NCBI GenBank assembly: GCA_964499485.1 | Contig: CAZCLF010000002.1 | Location: 178,226 to 242,225 of the forward strand | Length of the DNA stretch: 64,000 nucleotides | From: Ga0074130 sp964499485 | GTDB lineage: Bacteria; Pseudomonadota; Gammaproteobacteria; Burkholderiales; Rhodocyclaceae | Reading direction: 5' to 3' | Shown: positions 53,458-64,000 of the stretch, in pieces | Layout: every line of letters starts with the position of its first letter | How positions within the stretch are numbered: the stretch's first letter is position 1 | Notes under the pieces: generated by a model | Database searches by the model: none | What the model was told of the DNA's origin: nothing | Seen by the model: only the letters and a program-made list of their open reading frames with translations | Position numbers and translations under genes: made by a program

Positions 53458-53826
53458 AGTGTGTTCCAGTGAGTGTGCCCTTCACGTAAACGAAGGGCTA
53501 ACAGCAAATTCAAGCCGCCATGATGCCCGATCAAAGGCGCATAGGGTGAGCCTGCAGCTTTTGCAGATTTTGAGGCCAGTGCTGCGTAAGGGCTGAGTAA
53601 GGGCGGAGACGACCACCCTGCCCCGCTGAAATATGGCGCCCGTTTGGCCATTAAGTGCGACTATGGGGGCGAACACTTCTTTACGACTGCCAAGCCAGCC
53701 CCTGAGCTGCGGTTTGGCGGGGCAATTTGTAATGTTTTGAGGGTGGCTTACGTCTACTACACAGCGCCATCTGCCTTGCTTTATTGGCTGAACACCCCGT
53801 TGCCCCACCTACCGCTTGAGGTTGCT
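53458..53826. other. Intergenic region between rmuC and the chemoreceptor gene
   Basis: 369 bases containing the divergent promoters of rmuC and the chemoreceptor gene. Open frames cross it on both strands, but none has a ribosome site or a recognisable protein. No repeats or operators were identified with confidence. Confidence 0.5.
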
Positions 53827-55431
53827 ATGCGTCTGAGCATTCGCAAAAAAATCGCCATCGCCTTTTTGGCTGGGCTTGCCGTAACAATGGTGTCGGCCAT
53901 GCTGACCCTGCGGAACGGGCAGCGCATTTTGTCTACGACTGAGCTAATGGCGCACGAGCGGCTGCCCGGCTTGATTGCGGTGTCCGCCCTGAACACGGCG
54001 CTGGAGCAGCGGCAGAACATTTTGTATGAACTGTATGCCAGCACCGACACGCAGGCATTGAAGACACGGCTTGCCAGCAACGACACGGTGATGGCAGACC
54101 AGCTGGCGGTGGTGGCGCTGATGCCGGAGTTTGCGCCGCTAAAGCCAGAGTGGGAGGCACAGTGGGCCAAGCTGGAGAAGGAACAGAAAAAGACCGTCGA
54201 TACGCTAGGCGCGACTTCGGTGGATTGGGACAAGGCGCGCGATGAGCTGAATGCGTACCGCAAGGCGTCGGAGCAGTTACAGGCGCAGCTAAATACCTTT
54301 GTTGAGCAGCAAGCGCAGATGACGCTGGCACAGGCCAATGATTCGGCCGAGCTTACGCGCGGGCTGATGTTGAACGGTGGGATTGCGACGGGCATTTCTT
54401 TGCTGGTGATTGTTCTGGCGCTGGTGTATCTGGAAAAAACCGTGAGCCTGCCGCTGCGCACGATTAGCGAGCAGATTCAGGCGGTGGCGAATACACGCGA
54501 CCTGACCACGCAGCTGCGCGTGGGCGGCGATGATGAAACCGGCGACATTGCTGGCGCGGTGAACCAGCTGCTGCGGGTGTTTAGAGATTCGGCCAATACG
54601 TTTGACCACACAGCCAAGCAGCTGAGCGCGGTGTCGCAAACGCTGGGGCAGCTGGTGGAAAACGCGCGCGGCAGCGCCAAGCGCCAGCTGGAAGAAGCGG
54701 CGTTGATTCAGAACGTGGTGCATGAGGTGGCAAGCCAGGTGGAGTCGATTGCCATGGAGGCGGCGGGCGGCACCAGCGCGGCCGAGCGTTCGCGCGTTGC
54801 GTCGGCGAATGGGCAAGAGATGGTGGAAGCCAGCCGCGTGGCGATTGGCGCGCTATCGACCGAGGTGTTGGCATCGGCAGCGCTGGTGGAAAAGCTGCAA
54901 GAAGATGCCGATCAGGTGGGCAAGGTGTTGGAGCGCATTCGCACCATTGCCGAGGCAACCAATATGCTGGCGCTGAATGCAGCGATTGAGGCAGCACGCG
55001 CAGGCGAGGCCGGGCGTGGCTTTGCGGTGGTGGCGGACGAGGTGCGCAAGCTAGCCACCACGGCGAACGAAGCAACGTCTGAGATTGATGGTGTGCTGGC
55101 GCATTTAACGGCGGTGGCGCATGAGGCGGCAAGCGTAATGCGGCGCGGCCGCGAAGGGGCGAATGAGAGCGTGCAACGCGCTGATGATTCGCACCGCTCA
55201 CTGACCGAGGTGCTGGTAGCTGCGGAGGAAATTCGCAATACCAATCTGCGCATTGATCAGGCCACGCGCGACCACGAAGCGGCGATGCACAACATTGAAA
55301 CGCGTGCGGATGGCATTACGGATATGGCCAGCAATGTGGCCGAGCTGGCCGAGGCGTTGACGCAAAATGCAAGCAACCTGAGCCAGAGCGCCAGCCAGTT
55401 GCAACAGCAGTTGAGCCTGCTGCGCTATTGA
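53827..55431 (+). CDS. Methyl-accepting chemotaxis protein
   Basis: A 534-residue receptor starting at the ATG behind GAGG. Membrane segment 1 is at about 10-28 (IAIAFLAGLAVTMVSAM); a helical ligand domain with A-L-N-T-A-L-E-Q-R-Q-N follows; segment 2 is GIATGISLLVIVLALVYLE, then HAMP (S-L-P-L-R-T-I-S-E-Q-I) and the signalling tip with E-A-T-N-M-L-A-L-N-A-A-I-E-A-A-R-A-G-E-A-G-R-G-F-A-V-V (split here by residue). No C-terminal CheR-docking pentapeptide. Its ligand is unknown. Confidence 0.93.
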   Translation: MRLSIRKKIAIAFLAGLAVTMVSAMLTLRNGQRILSTTELMAHERLPGLIAVSALNTALEQRQNILYELYASTDTQALKTRLASNDTVMADQLAVVALMPEFAPLKPEWEAQWAKLEKEQKKTVDTLGATSVDWDKARDELNAYRKASEQLQAQLNTFVEQQAQMTLAQANDSAELTRGLMLNGGIATGISLLVIVLALVYLEKTVSLPLRTISEQIQAVANTRDLTTQLRVGGDDETGDIAGAVNQLLRVFRDSANTFDHTAKQLSAVSQTLGQLVENARGSAKRQLEEAALIQNVVHEVASQVESIAMEAAGGTSAAERSRVASANGQEMVEASRVAIGALSTEVLASAALVEKLQEDADQVGKVLERIRTIAEATNMLALNAAIEAARAGEAGRGFAVVADEVRKLATTANEATSEIDGVLAHLTAVAHEAASVMRRGREGANESVQRADDSHRSLTEVLVAAEEIRNTNLRIDQATRDHEAAMHNIETRADGITDMASNVAELAEALTQNASNLSQSASQLQQQLSLLRY

Positions 55432-55444
55432 GGGTGATGCTGAG

Positions 55445-56122
55445 TTAAGGCATCACGTCGCGTTCGAACGCGGCGGGTTCGCCCACGCTGTCGATACGCT
55501 CTTGCAGATCGGCATCGAACTGCACGCTCCACTTGCCGGTGGAGGCTTGGTTGAGACGATAGACCGAGCCATTCGGCACCGGTAGGCCGAGCAAAAAGCG
55601 GCGGAAGCGCGCCATGCCCGGGCCATCTTCCGCGCGGTGGCCGAGCAGGCGCCACACGAGCAAACTAAACCACGTGCTGTGACCAAAGACGACGGTGTCG
55701 TTGGGTAGCTCGTGCATGCGGCTGTGGAACTCGGCCACGCGGGCGTTGAACTCAAGGAAGGTGTCGGCCTCGATGCCAATGCGCTTGTGCGGGTCGCTCT
55801 CGGCCCAATACGCTTCGGCCACGGGCGTGCGCTGTTCGCGTGTGTAGCCGGCGATGAGCTTGAGATCGATCATCGAGAACTCGTTAAGGCAGGCCCACAC
55901 CTCGGGCTGCATGTTGAAGTGCTTGCAGAAAGGCTCGGCGCTTTGCTGCGCGCGCAGCAGGCCGGAGACAAGAATCTTGGAAGGGATAACGTTGAGCGCC
56001 TCGGCCAGTTCGTCGGCCTGATGCTGCCCTAGGGGAGTGAGCGGAACAACATCCCGCTCCATGGTGATGCCACCTGCGTTGGTAACGCTCTGTGCATGCC
56101 GTACGAAGAGGAGTTGTTTCAT
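55445..56122 (-). CDS. Histidine phosphatase-family protein
   Basis: A 225-residue phosphoglycerate-mutase-like enzyme. R8-H9 in F-V-R-H-A-Q-S is the catalytic motif and H in V-F-G-H-S-T-W is the second catalytic histidine; L-V-S-G-L-L-R-A-Q-Q-S-A-E replaces the usual S-x-x-x-R-A-x-x-T. It is probably a phosphatase on small molecules. It is convergent with the chemoreceptor gene, with 13 bases between stops. Confidence 0.85.
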   Translation of the reverse strand: MKQLLFVRHAQSVTNAGGITMERDVVPLTPLGQHQADELAEALNVIPSKILVSGLLRAQQSAEPFCKHFNMQPEVWACLNEFSMIDLKLIAGYTREQRTPVAEAYWAESDPHKRIGIEADTFLEFNARVAEFHSRMHELPNDTVVFGHSTWFSLLVWRLLGHRAEDGPGMARFRRFLLGLPVPNGSVYRLNQASTGKWSVQFDADLQERIDSVGEPAAFERDVMP

Positions 56123-56185
56123 GGCTCAGATGCTATCAGTTTTTGTGTGGGGTGCAATTCCTGGCATCGGCCGCGGGGCTGGGCA

Positions 56186-57163
56186 TCAACGGCGCACCCA
56201 ATGGTCGGCGCCGTGCACGTTGGCGGGCATGGCTTCGCGCATGGTGTCGACAAACAAGCGCAGCCGCGCTGGGTAAACGCGGGCATAGGGATAGACGATG
56301 TAGATGGGCAGCGGCGCGGCCTGCCACTCGGGCAGCAGCTCGACGAGGCTACCGTTGTCGAAGTACGGGCGCAGCATCCACGCGGAGACAAGACACACGC
56401 CCATGCCCTCCACCGCGGCATTGGTCAGGGCATACAGACTGTCGGAGCTGAGGCGCGGCTGAATGGATATTTCGGCTTTGTCGCCGCTGGTGTGGGTGAG
56501 CACAACCGAGCGGCGGTAATAGGTGGGGATGGCCAGCCACGGCAGCGGGGCCAGATCAGCAGGCTGCGCAATGGGCGGGTGTTGGGCCAGTAGTGATGGC
56601 GCAGCGGCCAGCGCGCGCGGGACTTCGGCAATCTTGATGGCGACCAGCGTGGGGTCGGTCACGTCGCCTACGTGGATGGCGCAGTCGATGCCGCGCCCGA
56701 TGAGATCGTCGACGCGGTCATGCAGCAGCCATTCGACAGTCACGGCGGGATGCCGGCGCATGAACTCGGCCAGCGGGCCGATGAGCTGTTGCTGGCCGAA
56801 GGCGTGCGGCACCAGCACGCGCAGCAAGCCGCGCGCATCGACACTGGCGCTGCGCAGATCTGACTCGAACGATTCCCAATTGCCCAGTAGTTCGCGCGCG
56901 CGCTCGTAGCAGCGCTCGCCATCTTCGGTGAGCTTCATGGTGTGGGTGGAACGCTGCAACAGACGCAAGCCGAGCGAGCGCTCCAGCAGTTGCAGGCGGC
57001 GGCTGACGGTGGGCTGAGTGGTGCCCAGCTGCACGGCCGCGGCAGAGAGGCTACCGGCCTGCACGATGCGCACAAAGGTTTGCAGCAGCTCGATACGATC
57101 GGACGCCGCAGGCATGGCGCTGGTGCTGAGCGTGCTTGCTGCGGTGTGCTTTTGCGCTTTCAT
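56186..57163 (-). CDS. LysR-type regulator divergent from an MFS exporter
   Basis: A 325-residue regulator: L-L-Q-T-F-V-R-I-V-Q-A-G-S-L-S-A-A-A then T-T-Q-P-T-V-S-R-R-L-Q-L-L-E. The effector domain is CrgA-like (G-L-L-R-V-L-V-P-H-A-F-G). The start could be 57163 or 57115; neither has a clear ribosome site. It probably controls the divergent MFS gene. Confidence 0.85.
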   Translation of the reverse strand: MKAQKHTAASTLSTSAMPAASDRIELLQTFVRIVQAGSLSAAAVQLGTTQPTVSRRLQLLERSLGLRLLQRSTHTMKLTEDGERCYERARELLGNWESFESDLRSASVDARGLLRVLVPHAFGQQQLIGPLAEFMRRHPAVTVEWLLHDRVDDLIGRGIDCAIHVGDVTDPTLVAIKIAEVPRALAAAPSLLAQHPPIAQPADLAPLPWLAIPTYYRRSVVLTHTSGDKAEISIQPRLSSDSLYALTNAAVEGMGVCLVSAWMLRPYFDNGSLVELLPEWQAAPLPIYIVYPYARVYPARLRLFVDTMREAMPANVHGADHWVRR

Positions 57164-57258
57164 ACGCAAATCGTATATCAGTTCTGTGACTTGCGCCACT
57201 ACCGTCGAATCAACGTCTTATGGATACTGAGACCGTAACATTAACGGACGTATCCATC

Positions 57259-58470
57259 ATGACTACTATTCAAGAAACGAATAATACAGAACCACCCGCC
57301 TCGGCCAGCGGCATTCCTGCTGGCCTGATGCTCATGCTGGCCGCGAGCGCCGGCTTGGCCGTGGCAACCCTGTATTACATCCAGCCCATGTTGGGCGTGC
57401 TGGGCCACGATCTGGGCGCCAACGAAGGAAGCATTGGTTTGCTACCGATGGCAACCCAGCTGGGCTACGCGCTGGGCATTTTGTTGCTGGCGCCGCTAGG
57501 CGACCGCTACAACCGCAGCGACATTATTTTGATCAAGGCGGCGGTGCTGTGTCTGGCGCTGCTGGGTGCCAGCATGGCGCCGGGCTTGTGGACACTGCTG
57601 GGCGCGAGCTTGGTGATTGGCTTGGCCGCCACTTTGGCGCAAGACATTGTGCCGGCGGCCGCCACGCTGGCATCGCCAGCGCATCGCGGCAAGGCCGTGG
57701 GCACGGTGATGACCGGCCTGTTGCTGGGCATTTTGTTGTCGCGGGTGTTGTCGGGCTTTGTGGCGGAACACTTTGGCTGGCGCGCAATGTTCCTCGCCGC
57801 GGCACAGAGCATTGCATTGGTGGCAATTGCCGCACGCATCTATTTGCCGGCGTTTGCGCCGACGACCCAAGCGCCCTACCGCGCGCTGATGGCATCGTTG
57901 TGGGCACTGACGCGTGAGCATGCAGCCTTGCGCCGTGCCGCGCTGGCGCAGGGTTTATTGGCGGTGGGCTTTAGCGCCTTCTGGTGCACGCTGGCCATCA
58001 TGCTGCATGGCGCCCCGTTTCATCTGGGCAGCACCGCCGCTGGGGCATTTGGTTTAGCCGGCGCAGCGGGTGCATTGGCCGCGCCCTTGGCCGGCCGCCT
58101 AGCTGACCGTCGCGGCCCAGCGCTGGTGACGCGCTTAGGTAGCGGGCTGGTGGCGGTGTCGTTCGCGGCGATGTTGTTCGGCCCGATGCTCTCGACCCAA
58201 GGCCAACTGTGGTTGCTCGCGGTGGGCGCGCTGGGGTTTGATCTGGGCGTGCAAGCAGCGCTGGTGGCACACCAGACGATTGTGTACTGCATCGACCCCG
58301 CTGCCCGCAGCCGCCTGAACGCGGTGCTGTTTGTAGGCATGTTCACCGGCATGGCCATCGGCGCCGGCCTCGGCAGCCTGCTGCTGGCGCACTGGAGTTG
58401 GCTTGGCGTACTCGGACTGGCCATGGCATCCGCCATCGCTGCATTGGCGGTGCGTTTGTGGCCGGAGTGA
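57259..58470 (+). CDS. MFS transporter, YgaY/AraJ-like exporter
   Basis: A 403-residue carrier from the ATG at 57259. L-G-D-R-Y-N-R is the helix 2-3 loop; A-A-A-T-L-A-S-P-A-H-R-G-K-A-V-G-T-V-M-T-G-L-L-L-G-I-L-L-S-R is a region typical of DHA1-type exporters. Substrate unknown. The LysR gene faces it across the gap, a frequent drug or metabolite efflux arrangement. Confidence 0.84.
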   Translation: MTTIQETNNTEPPASASGIPAGLMLMLAASAGLAVATLYYIQPMLGVLGHDLGANEGSIGLLPMATQLGYALGILLLAPLGDRYNRSDIILIKAAVLCLALLGASMAPGLWTLLGASLVIGLAATLAQDIVPAAATLASPAHRGKAVGTVMTGLLLGILLSRVLSGFVAEHFGWRAMFLAAAQSIALVAIAARIYLPAFAPTTQAPYRALMASLWALTREHAALRRAALAQGLLAVGFSAFWCTLAIMLHGAPFHLGSTAAGAFGLAGAAGALAAPLAGRLADRRGPALVTRLGSGLVAVSFAAMLFGPMLSTQGQLWLLAVGALGFDLGVQAALVAHQTIVYCIDPAARSRLNAVLFVGMFTGMAIGAGLGSLLLAHWSWLGVLGLAMASAIAALAVRLWPE

Positions 58471-58496
58471 TGAGCTAGTTTTGTGTAAGCGACAAG

Positions 58497-58528
58497 AAAA
58501 AGGCCTTGGCAATGCCAAGGCCTTTTTT
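58497..58528. terminator. Bidirectional terminator
   Basis: AAAAAGGCCTTGGC, loop AAT, GCCAAGGCCTTTTT, perfect 14-base arms, between the MFS exporter and the convergent Hsp15-like gene. Confidence 0.92.
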
Positions 58529-58555
58529 GTTGTGGTGCCGTGCGTGAAGCGTTGA

Positions 58556-58954
58556 TCAACCCTCGCGGAAACGCTTGATCTGGCGTGCGTCGCGCTTGGT
58601 GGGGCGGCCGCGAATATCGGCGCCGGGGGTGGGCGCGAGCTTGCGCATTTCGGAGGCTTGGACACGGGCGGTGAAGCTGGCTTCGGTTTCCTCGTACATG
58701 GTGCGCGCTTCGGGCGCGGGGCGGCGCAGTGCGTGCAGGGATTTGATGACGACAACCCAGCGTTGCTCGCCGCTGCGGATGTCGAGCTCGTCGCCGACTT
58801 TGACCTCGCGCGAGGGTTTGATGGGCTGGCCGTTGACGCGGACGTGGCCGCCATCAATCGACTGACAGGCGATGCTGCGGGTTTTGTAGAAGCGAGCCGC
58901 CCAGAGCCATTTGTCGATGCGCTGGCGGGAGGTGAGTTCGTTGGCGACGTTCAT
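58556..58954 (-). CDS. hslR: Hsp15-like S4 RNA-binding protein
   Basis: A 132-residue protein. R-I-D-K-W-L-W-A-A-R-F-Y-K-T-R-S at 12-27 begins an S4 domain, continuing with G-G-H-V-R-V-N-G and K-P-S-R-E-V-K-V-G-D. The basic C-terminal tail (G-R-P-T-K-R-D-A-R-Q-I-K-R-F) is typical. E. coli Hsp15 binds 50S subunits carrying nascent chains after heat stress. It is 6 bases downstream of the nitroreductase gene. Confidence 0.9.
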   Translation of the reverse strand: MNVANELTSRQRIDKWLWAARFYKTRSIACQSIDGGHVRVNGQPIKPSREVKVGDELDIRSGEQRWVVVIKSLHALRRPAPEARTMYEETEASFTARVQASEMRKLAPTPGADIRGRPTKRDARQIKRFREG

Positions 58955-58960
58955 ATCTTT

Positions 58961-59668
58961 TTATTTGTGCTTAATAACAAAGCTGCTCACGGGTTCGCGT
59001 TCGCTTTGCAAGCTGTTTTCTGGGGCGGCGGGATCGCCGTAACCGAGACCCATGCCGCAGACGATCATTTGACTGTCGGGAATACGTAGGGCTCTGGCAA
59101 CGACAGCTGGATATTCCATCCACGAAGCCAAGGCGCAGCTTTCAATGCCACGTGCCCGAGCAGCAATCATGATGTTTTGTAGAAACATGCCGTAGTCGAG
59201 CCAGCTGCCTTGGGCGAGCTTACGGTCGATGGTAAAAATCAATCCTGTCGGCGCGCCAAAGAATTCGAAGTTACGGCGCTGCTGGACCTTCATCTTGCCT
59301 TTGTCGCCGCGCGTGATGCCGAGCAACGTGTACAAATCCCAGCCGACTTTACGGCGACGGGCGGCATACGGCTCGAAAAATTCTTGCGGATAGTAGTCGT
59401 ACTCGGCGCGACGTTCTTCGGGCTGGTAGTCGTAGGCATAGCAGGCAGCTTCGACCAAGCGCTTGAGCGCAGCACCCTCAAGCAAATGCACCTGCCAAGG
59501 TTGCATATTGCCGCCAGACGGGGCACGCGAGGCAATTTCTAAAATACGCTCGGCTTCCCCTTGGGGCAGTGGGGTGGGCAGGAAAGCACGGACGGTGCGA
59601 CGGCCGGTGATCACGCGATCGACAATCTCACGCGGTGACAGCGCTTCGTCTTCCCAGAAAAATTTCAT
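58961..59668 (-). CDS. Nitroreductase-family flavoprotein
   Basis: A 235-residue NfnB-like protein: R-R-T-V-R-A-F-L-P at 23-31 and A-S-R-A-P-S-G-G-N-M-Q-P-W-Q-V-H are FMN-contact motifs; G-I-E-S-C-A-L-A-S-W and M-G-L-G-Y-G-D end it. It uses NAD(P)H with nitro or quinone-like substrates; the actual one is unknown. Confidence 0.9.
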   Translation of the reverse strand: MKFFWEDEALSPREIVDRVITGRRTVRAFLPTPLPQGEAERILEIASRAPSGGNMQPWQVHLLEGAALKRLVEAACYAYDYQPEERRAEYDYYPQEFFEPYAARRRKVGWDLYTLLGITRGDKGKMKVQQRRNFEFFGAPTGLIFTIDRKLAQGSWLDYGMFLQNIMIAARARGIESCALASWMEYPAVVARALRIPDSQMIVCGMGLGYGDPAAPENSLQSEREPVSSFVIKHK

Positions 59669-59688
59669 TCAAGTCTTTCGGATTTAGC

Positions 59689-59725
59689 CGCTGCAACGGC
59701 GATCACGCATGATGCCGTTGCAGCG
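59689..59725. repeat. Inverted repeat downstream of acs
   Basis: CGCTGCAACGGC and GCCGTTGCAGCG, perfect 12-base arms with a 13-base loop, between the acs stop and the nitroreductase start. There is no T run on either side, so a standard terminator is not supported; it may stabilise the acs mRNA end. Confidence 0.6.
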
Positions 59726-59734
59726 CTGAAGCGA

Positions 59735-61717
<1,983 letters not shown>

Positions 61718-61809
61718 CGTGTATGTCTCCTCTTTTATTTATCTTTGGGCACAGATATGCCTCTATTTTAAAGCTAGCCGGAGGCTATCGCTCCAGAATT
61801 ACTCCTACC

Positions 61810-61871
61810 TTACGCCAGCGTAAATTGCCTGTCCTAAGTCAACGAAAGGGACAGCTCAAGTTACAGCGTAA
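61810..61871. promoter_or_regulatory. Paired inverted repeats in the acs-fumarase divergent region
   Basis: TTACGCCAGCGTAA at 61810-61823 is a perfect inverted repeat with a two-base centre. TTACAGCGTAA at 61861-61871 is a related, shorter element 51 bases further. Both lie between the divergent starts, where a shared regulator of acs and the fumarase gene would bind. Confidence 0.4.
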
Positions 61872-61921
61872 GGCGATGCTAAACTCAGGCCCTACCCCAA
61901 TACGAATAATACGGAGACACC

Positions 61922-63460
61922 ATGGCGACTATCCGTCAGGAAGACTTCATCCAGAGCATTGCAGATGCCTTCCAGTTCATCAGCTACTACCATCCGGTTG
62001 ATTACATTAAGGCTTTGAGCGCCGCTTATGACCGCGAGGAAAGCCCGGCCGCCAAGGATGCAATTGCGCAGATCCTGATTAACTCGCGTATGTGTGCCGA
62101 GGGCAAGCGCCCAATCTGCCAGGACACGGGGATTGCGGTCATTTTCCTGAAGATTGGCATGAACCTGCGCTGGGACTCGACCCTGACCGTGCAGGAGATG
62201 TGCGACGAAGGCGTGCGCCGTGCTTACCTGCACCCGGACAACGTGCTGCGTGCCTCGGTGCTGCTCGACCCGGCAGGCACACGCAAGAACTCGAAGGACA
62301 ACACGCCGGCCGTGGTGCATGTGGAAATGGTGGCTGGTGATGAGCTGGAAGTGATCTGTGCAGCCAAGGGCGGCGGCTCGGAAAACAAGGCCAAGATGGC
62401 GATGCTGAACCCGTCCGATTCGATTGTGGATTGGGTGCTCAAGACGGTGCCAGACATGGGCGCAGGCTGGTGTCCGCCGGGCATTCTGGGCATTGGCATT
62501 GGCGGCACGCCAGAAAAGGCGATGCTGATGGCCAAGGAAGCCATCATGGCGCCGGTCGACTTGCATGAGCTAAAAGAGAAGGCGGCCGAGTTTGCAAAAA
62601 CGGGCGCCAAGCTGTCTCGCACGGAAGAAATGCGCCTTGAACTGCACGAGAAGGTGAATGCGCTGGGCATTGGCGCGCAAGGCCTGGGCGGCCTGACCAC
62701 GGTGCTGGACGTGAAGATTTACGATTACCCGACGCATGCGGCCAGCCTGCCCGTGGCGATGATTCCGAACTGTGCGGCGACGCGCCATGTGCACTTCCAT
62801 CTCGATGGCAGCGGCCCAGCCAAGCTGGAAGCCCCGAACCTGGACGATTGGCCGCGCCTGACGTACGACACGTCGAAAGGCCGCCGCGTGAATCTCGACA
62901 CGCTGACCAAGGCCGAAGTGGCCTCGTGGAAGCCGGGCGAAGTGCTGCTGCTCAACGGCAAGCTGCTCACCGGCCGCGATGCCGCGCACAAGCGGATTCA
63001 AGACATGCTGGCCAAGGGCGAAACGCTGCCCGTGGATTTCAAGAACCGCGTGATTTACTACGTTGGCCCGGTTGATCCGGTGCGCGATGAAGTGGTTGGC
63101 CCAGCAGGCCCCACCACAGCAACGCGTATGGATAAGTTCACCGAGATGATGCTGGCGCAGACTGGCCTCATCGGCATGGTCGGCAAATCTGAGCGTGGCC
63201 CGATTGCGATTGAGTCGATCAAGAAGCACCAGTCGGCCTATCTCATGGCGGTGGGTGGTGCGGCCTATCTTGTGTCCAAGGCGATCAAGGGCTCCAAGGT
63301 CTTGGCCTTCCCGGAACTGGGCATGGAAGCAATCTACGAGTTTGAAGTCGCCGATATGCCAGTGACGGTGGCCGTCGATGCACAAGGCGTCTCCGTGCAT
63401 GAGACGGGCCCGAAGGAATGGCGGGCCAAGATCGGGAAGATTCCGGTGGTGGTGGCTTAA
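61922..63460 (+). CDS. Fumarate hydratase class I (iron-sulfur)
   Basis: A 512-residue protein combining the alpha (N-terminal) and beta (C-terminal) parts of class I fumarases. R-P-I-C-Q-D-T-G-I-A has the first cluster cysteine; A-A-K-G-G-G-S-E-N-K and G-I-G-I-G-G-T-P-E-K-A follow; the C-terminal half has V-L-L-L-N-G and G-K-S-E-R-G. It interconverts fumarate and malate in the TCA cycle and is oxygen-sensitive. GGAGA precedes the ATG. Confidence 0.94.
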   Translation: MATIRQEDFIQSIADAFQFISYYHPVDYIKALSAAYDREESPAAKDAIAQILINSRMCAEGKRPICQDTGIAVIFLKIGMNLRWDSTLTVQEMCDEGVRRAYLHPDNVLRASVLLDPAGTRKNSKDNTPAVVHVEMVAGDELEVICAAKGGGSENKAKMAMLNPSDSIVDWVLKTVPDMGAGWCPPGILGIGIGGTPEKAMLMAKEAIMAPVDLHELKEKAAEFAKTGAKLSRTEEMRLELHEKVNALGIGAQGLGGLTTVLDVKIYDYPTHAASLPVAMIPNCAATRHVHFHLDGSGPAKLEAPNLDDWPRLTYDTSKGRRVNLDTLTKAEVASWKPGEVLLLNGKLLTGRDAAHKRIQDMLAKGETLPVDFKNRVIYYVGPVDPVRDEVVGPAGPTTATRMDKFTEMMLAQTGLIGMVGKSERGPIAIESIKKHQSAYLMAVGGAAYLVSKAIKGSKVLAFPELGMEAIYEFEVADMPVTVAVDAQGVSVHETGPKEWRAKIGKIPVVVA

Positions 63461-63642
63461 GCACAATCGTAGCTGTTGGAGCTGTCAGGACTGACAGGTT
63501 TACAGCTCAATGACAGAGAGTCGGGCCAGATCAAAAAAGCTTCTGGCCCCCTCATAATTTCTGAGATGTAACCGCAAGCGCGTTGTCAGGCATGCTAGGT
63601 AGGATGGTCTCACTCCTGCCGTTTCCTCATTGAGGATTGAAG

Positions 63643-64000
63643 ATGCTGCGCTTGCTGTACGCTCCCTTGTTGTCTGCCCTGCTTGCCATTGCTGCGACGT
63701 CGGCCTTTGCAGCATCGGGCGATGATGGCCTCGACTTGAAGTTGAACATCGACGGCGATGAGGTGCATCTGGATATCAGCTATGTGATCGATGCCAAGCC
63801 ACGCGAAGTGTGGGCCGTACTGACTGATTTTGATCGGATGGCCGATTTCATCAGCAACCTCACTTCAAGTCAGATCATTGCGCGCAATAGCGGCATCATC
63901 ACCGTTGAACAAAAGGGTAAGGCGGGTACAGGCCCGATCAGCTTTTCGATGGACTCTGTCCGCGAAATTCAGATGAAGCCGTATGAGTGGATCCGCTCGC
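63643..64000 (+). CDS. Exported SRPBCC-fold protein (partial, 3' end missing)
   Basis: 119 residues are visible. A signal peptide MLRLLYAPLLSALLAIAATS with cleavage after A-F-A (residue 23) is followed by A-S-G-D-D-G and I-D-A-K-P-R-E-V-W-A-V-L-T-D-F-D-R-M-A-D-F-I-S-N-L, the start of a START-like lipid- or ligand-binding domain. GAGG precedes the ATG by about 10 bases. The function of exported members is not established. Confidence 0.75.
   Translation, partial: MLRLLYAPLLSALLAIAATSAFAASGDDGLDLKLNIDGDEVHLDISYVIDAKPREVWAVLTDFDRMADFISNLTSSQIIARNSGIITVEQKGKAGTGPISFSMDSVREIQMKPYEWIRS

Noticed and set aside
53482..53808. A 108-codon reverse frame between rmuC and the chemoreceptor gene
   Set aside because: No ribosome site, no homologous feature, and it overlaps the likely promoters of both genes.
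61892..63466. Two long reverse-strand frames opposite the fumarase gene
   Set aside because: They are antisense shadows of a well-conserved enzyme gene; the peptides are His/Arg-rich with no domain.
63522..63551. Inverted repeat GGGCCAGA/TCTGGCCC after the fumarase gene as a terminator
   Set aside because: The 8-base stem has no T run on either side, so it does not meet a terminator's requirements.

Overview
The window looks like chromosomal DNA of a betaproteobacterium, probably Burkholderiales or a close relative. The evidence is the gene order ndk-rlmN-pilF-rodZ-ispG-hisS-yfgM-bamB-der-hfq-hflX-hflK-hflC-DUF2065-hisZ-purA, HisZ as a separate regulatory subunit, a Bug-type tripartite tricarboxylate transporter and a CysB-like LysR regulator. 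No genus can be named from the sequence alone. Both ends cut through genes.

Layout. 0-8.6 kb: small membrane and redox genes (DUF429, DUF3429, HNH, DCC, prohibitin, cytochrome b561, an MFS carrier), then pgeF-rluD facing bamD. 8.7-14.2 kb: a CysB-like regulator, rlmB, rnr, tRNA-Leu(CAG) with a consensus promoter, and a DHH phosphoesterase-like gene. 14.3-30 kb: a long leftward housekeeping series from ndk to purA with overlapping or tightly spaced genes, covering RNA modification, pilus and outer-membrane assembly, cell shape, isoprenoids, histidyl-tRNA synthesis, ribosome GTPases, Hfq, FtsH control and purine/histidine synthesis. 30-33.3 kb: a tctC-tctB-tctA carboxylate transporter. 33.3-35.2 kb: tilS and accA. 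35.4-40.5 kb: a LysR gene facing dabB-dabA, a predicted energy-coupled inorganic-carbon uptake system. 40.6-44.5 kb: an MFS carrier and a MASE1 hybrid histidine kinase.

44.5-52.2 kb is an accessory patchwork. Three remnants of the 3' end of a short-chain dehydrogenase gene lie between unrelated cassettes (peroxiredoxin/LysR, then transglutaminase). Beyond them come an AT-richer phospholipase-D-like gene, a membrane-anchored protein with an internal Cys-containing duplication, and a second PLD-like gene placed directly behind rmuC. A 132-base copy of the rmuC 3' end flanks that second PLD gene; it differs from the native tail by seven substitutions, all silent. A third 23-base fragment of the same tail lies further out. 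This is the most unusual part of the window: gene tails are repeated at the edges of acquired cassettes, for two different host genes.

53.8-64 kb returns to ordinary chromosome: a chemoreceptor, a histidine phosphatase, a LysR gene facing an MFS carrier, an Hsp15-like RNA-binding protein, a nitroreductase, acs facing a class I fumarase, and the start of an exported SRPBCC protein. Together acs, fumarase, the carboxylate transporter and DAB suggest a metabolism centred on C2/C4 acids with support for bicarbonate supply. No rRNA, CRISPR array, transposase, integrase or plasmid origin was seen.
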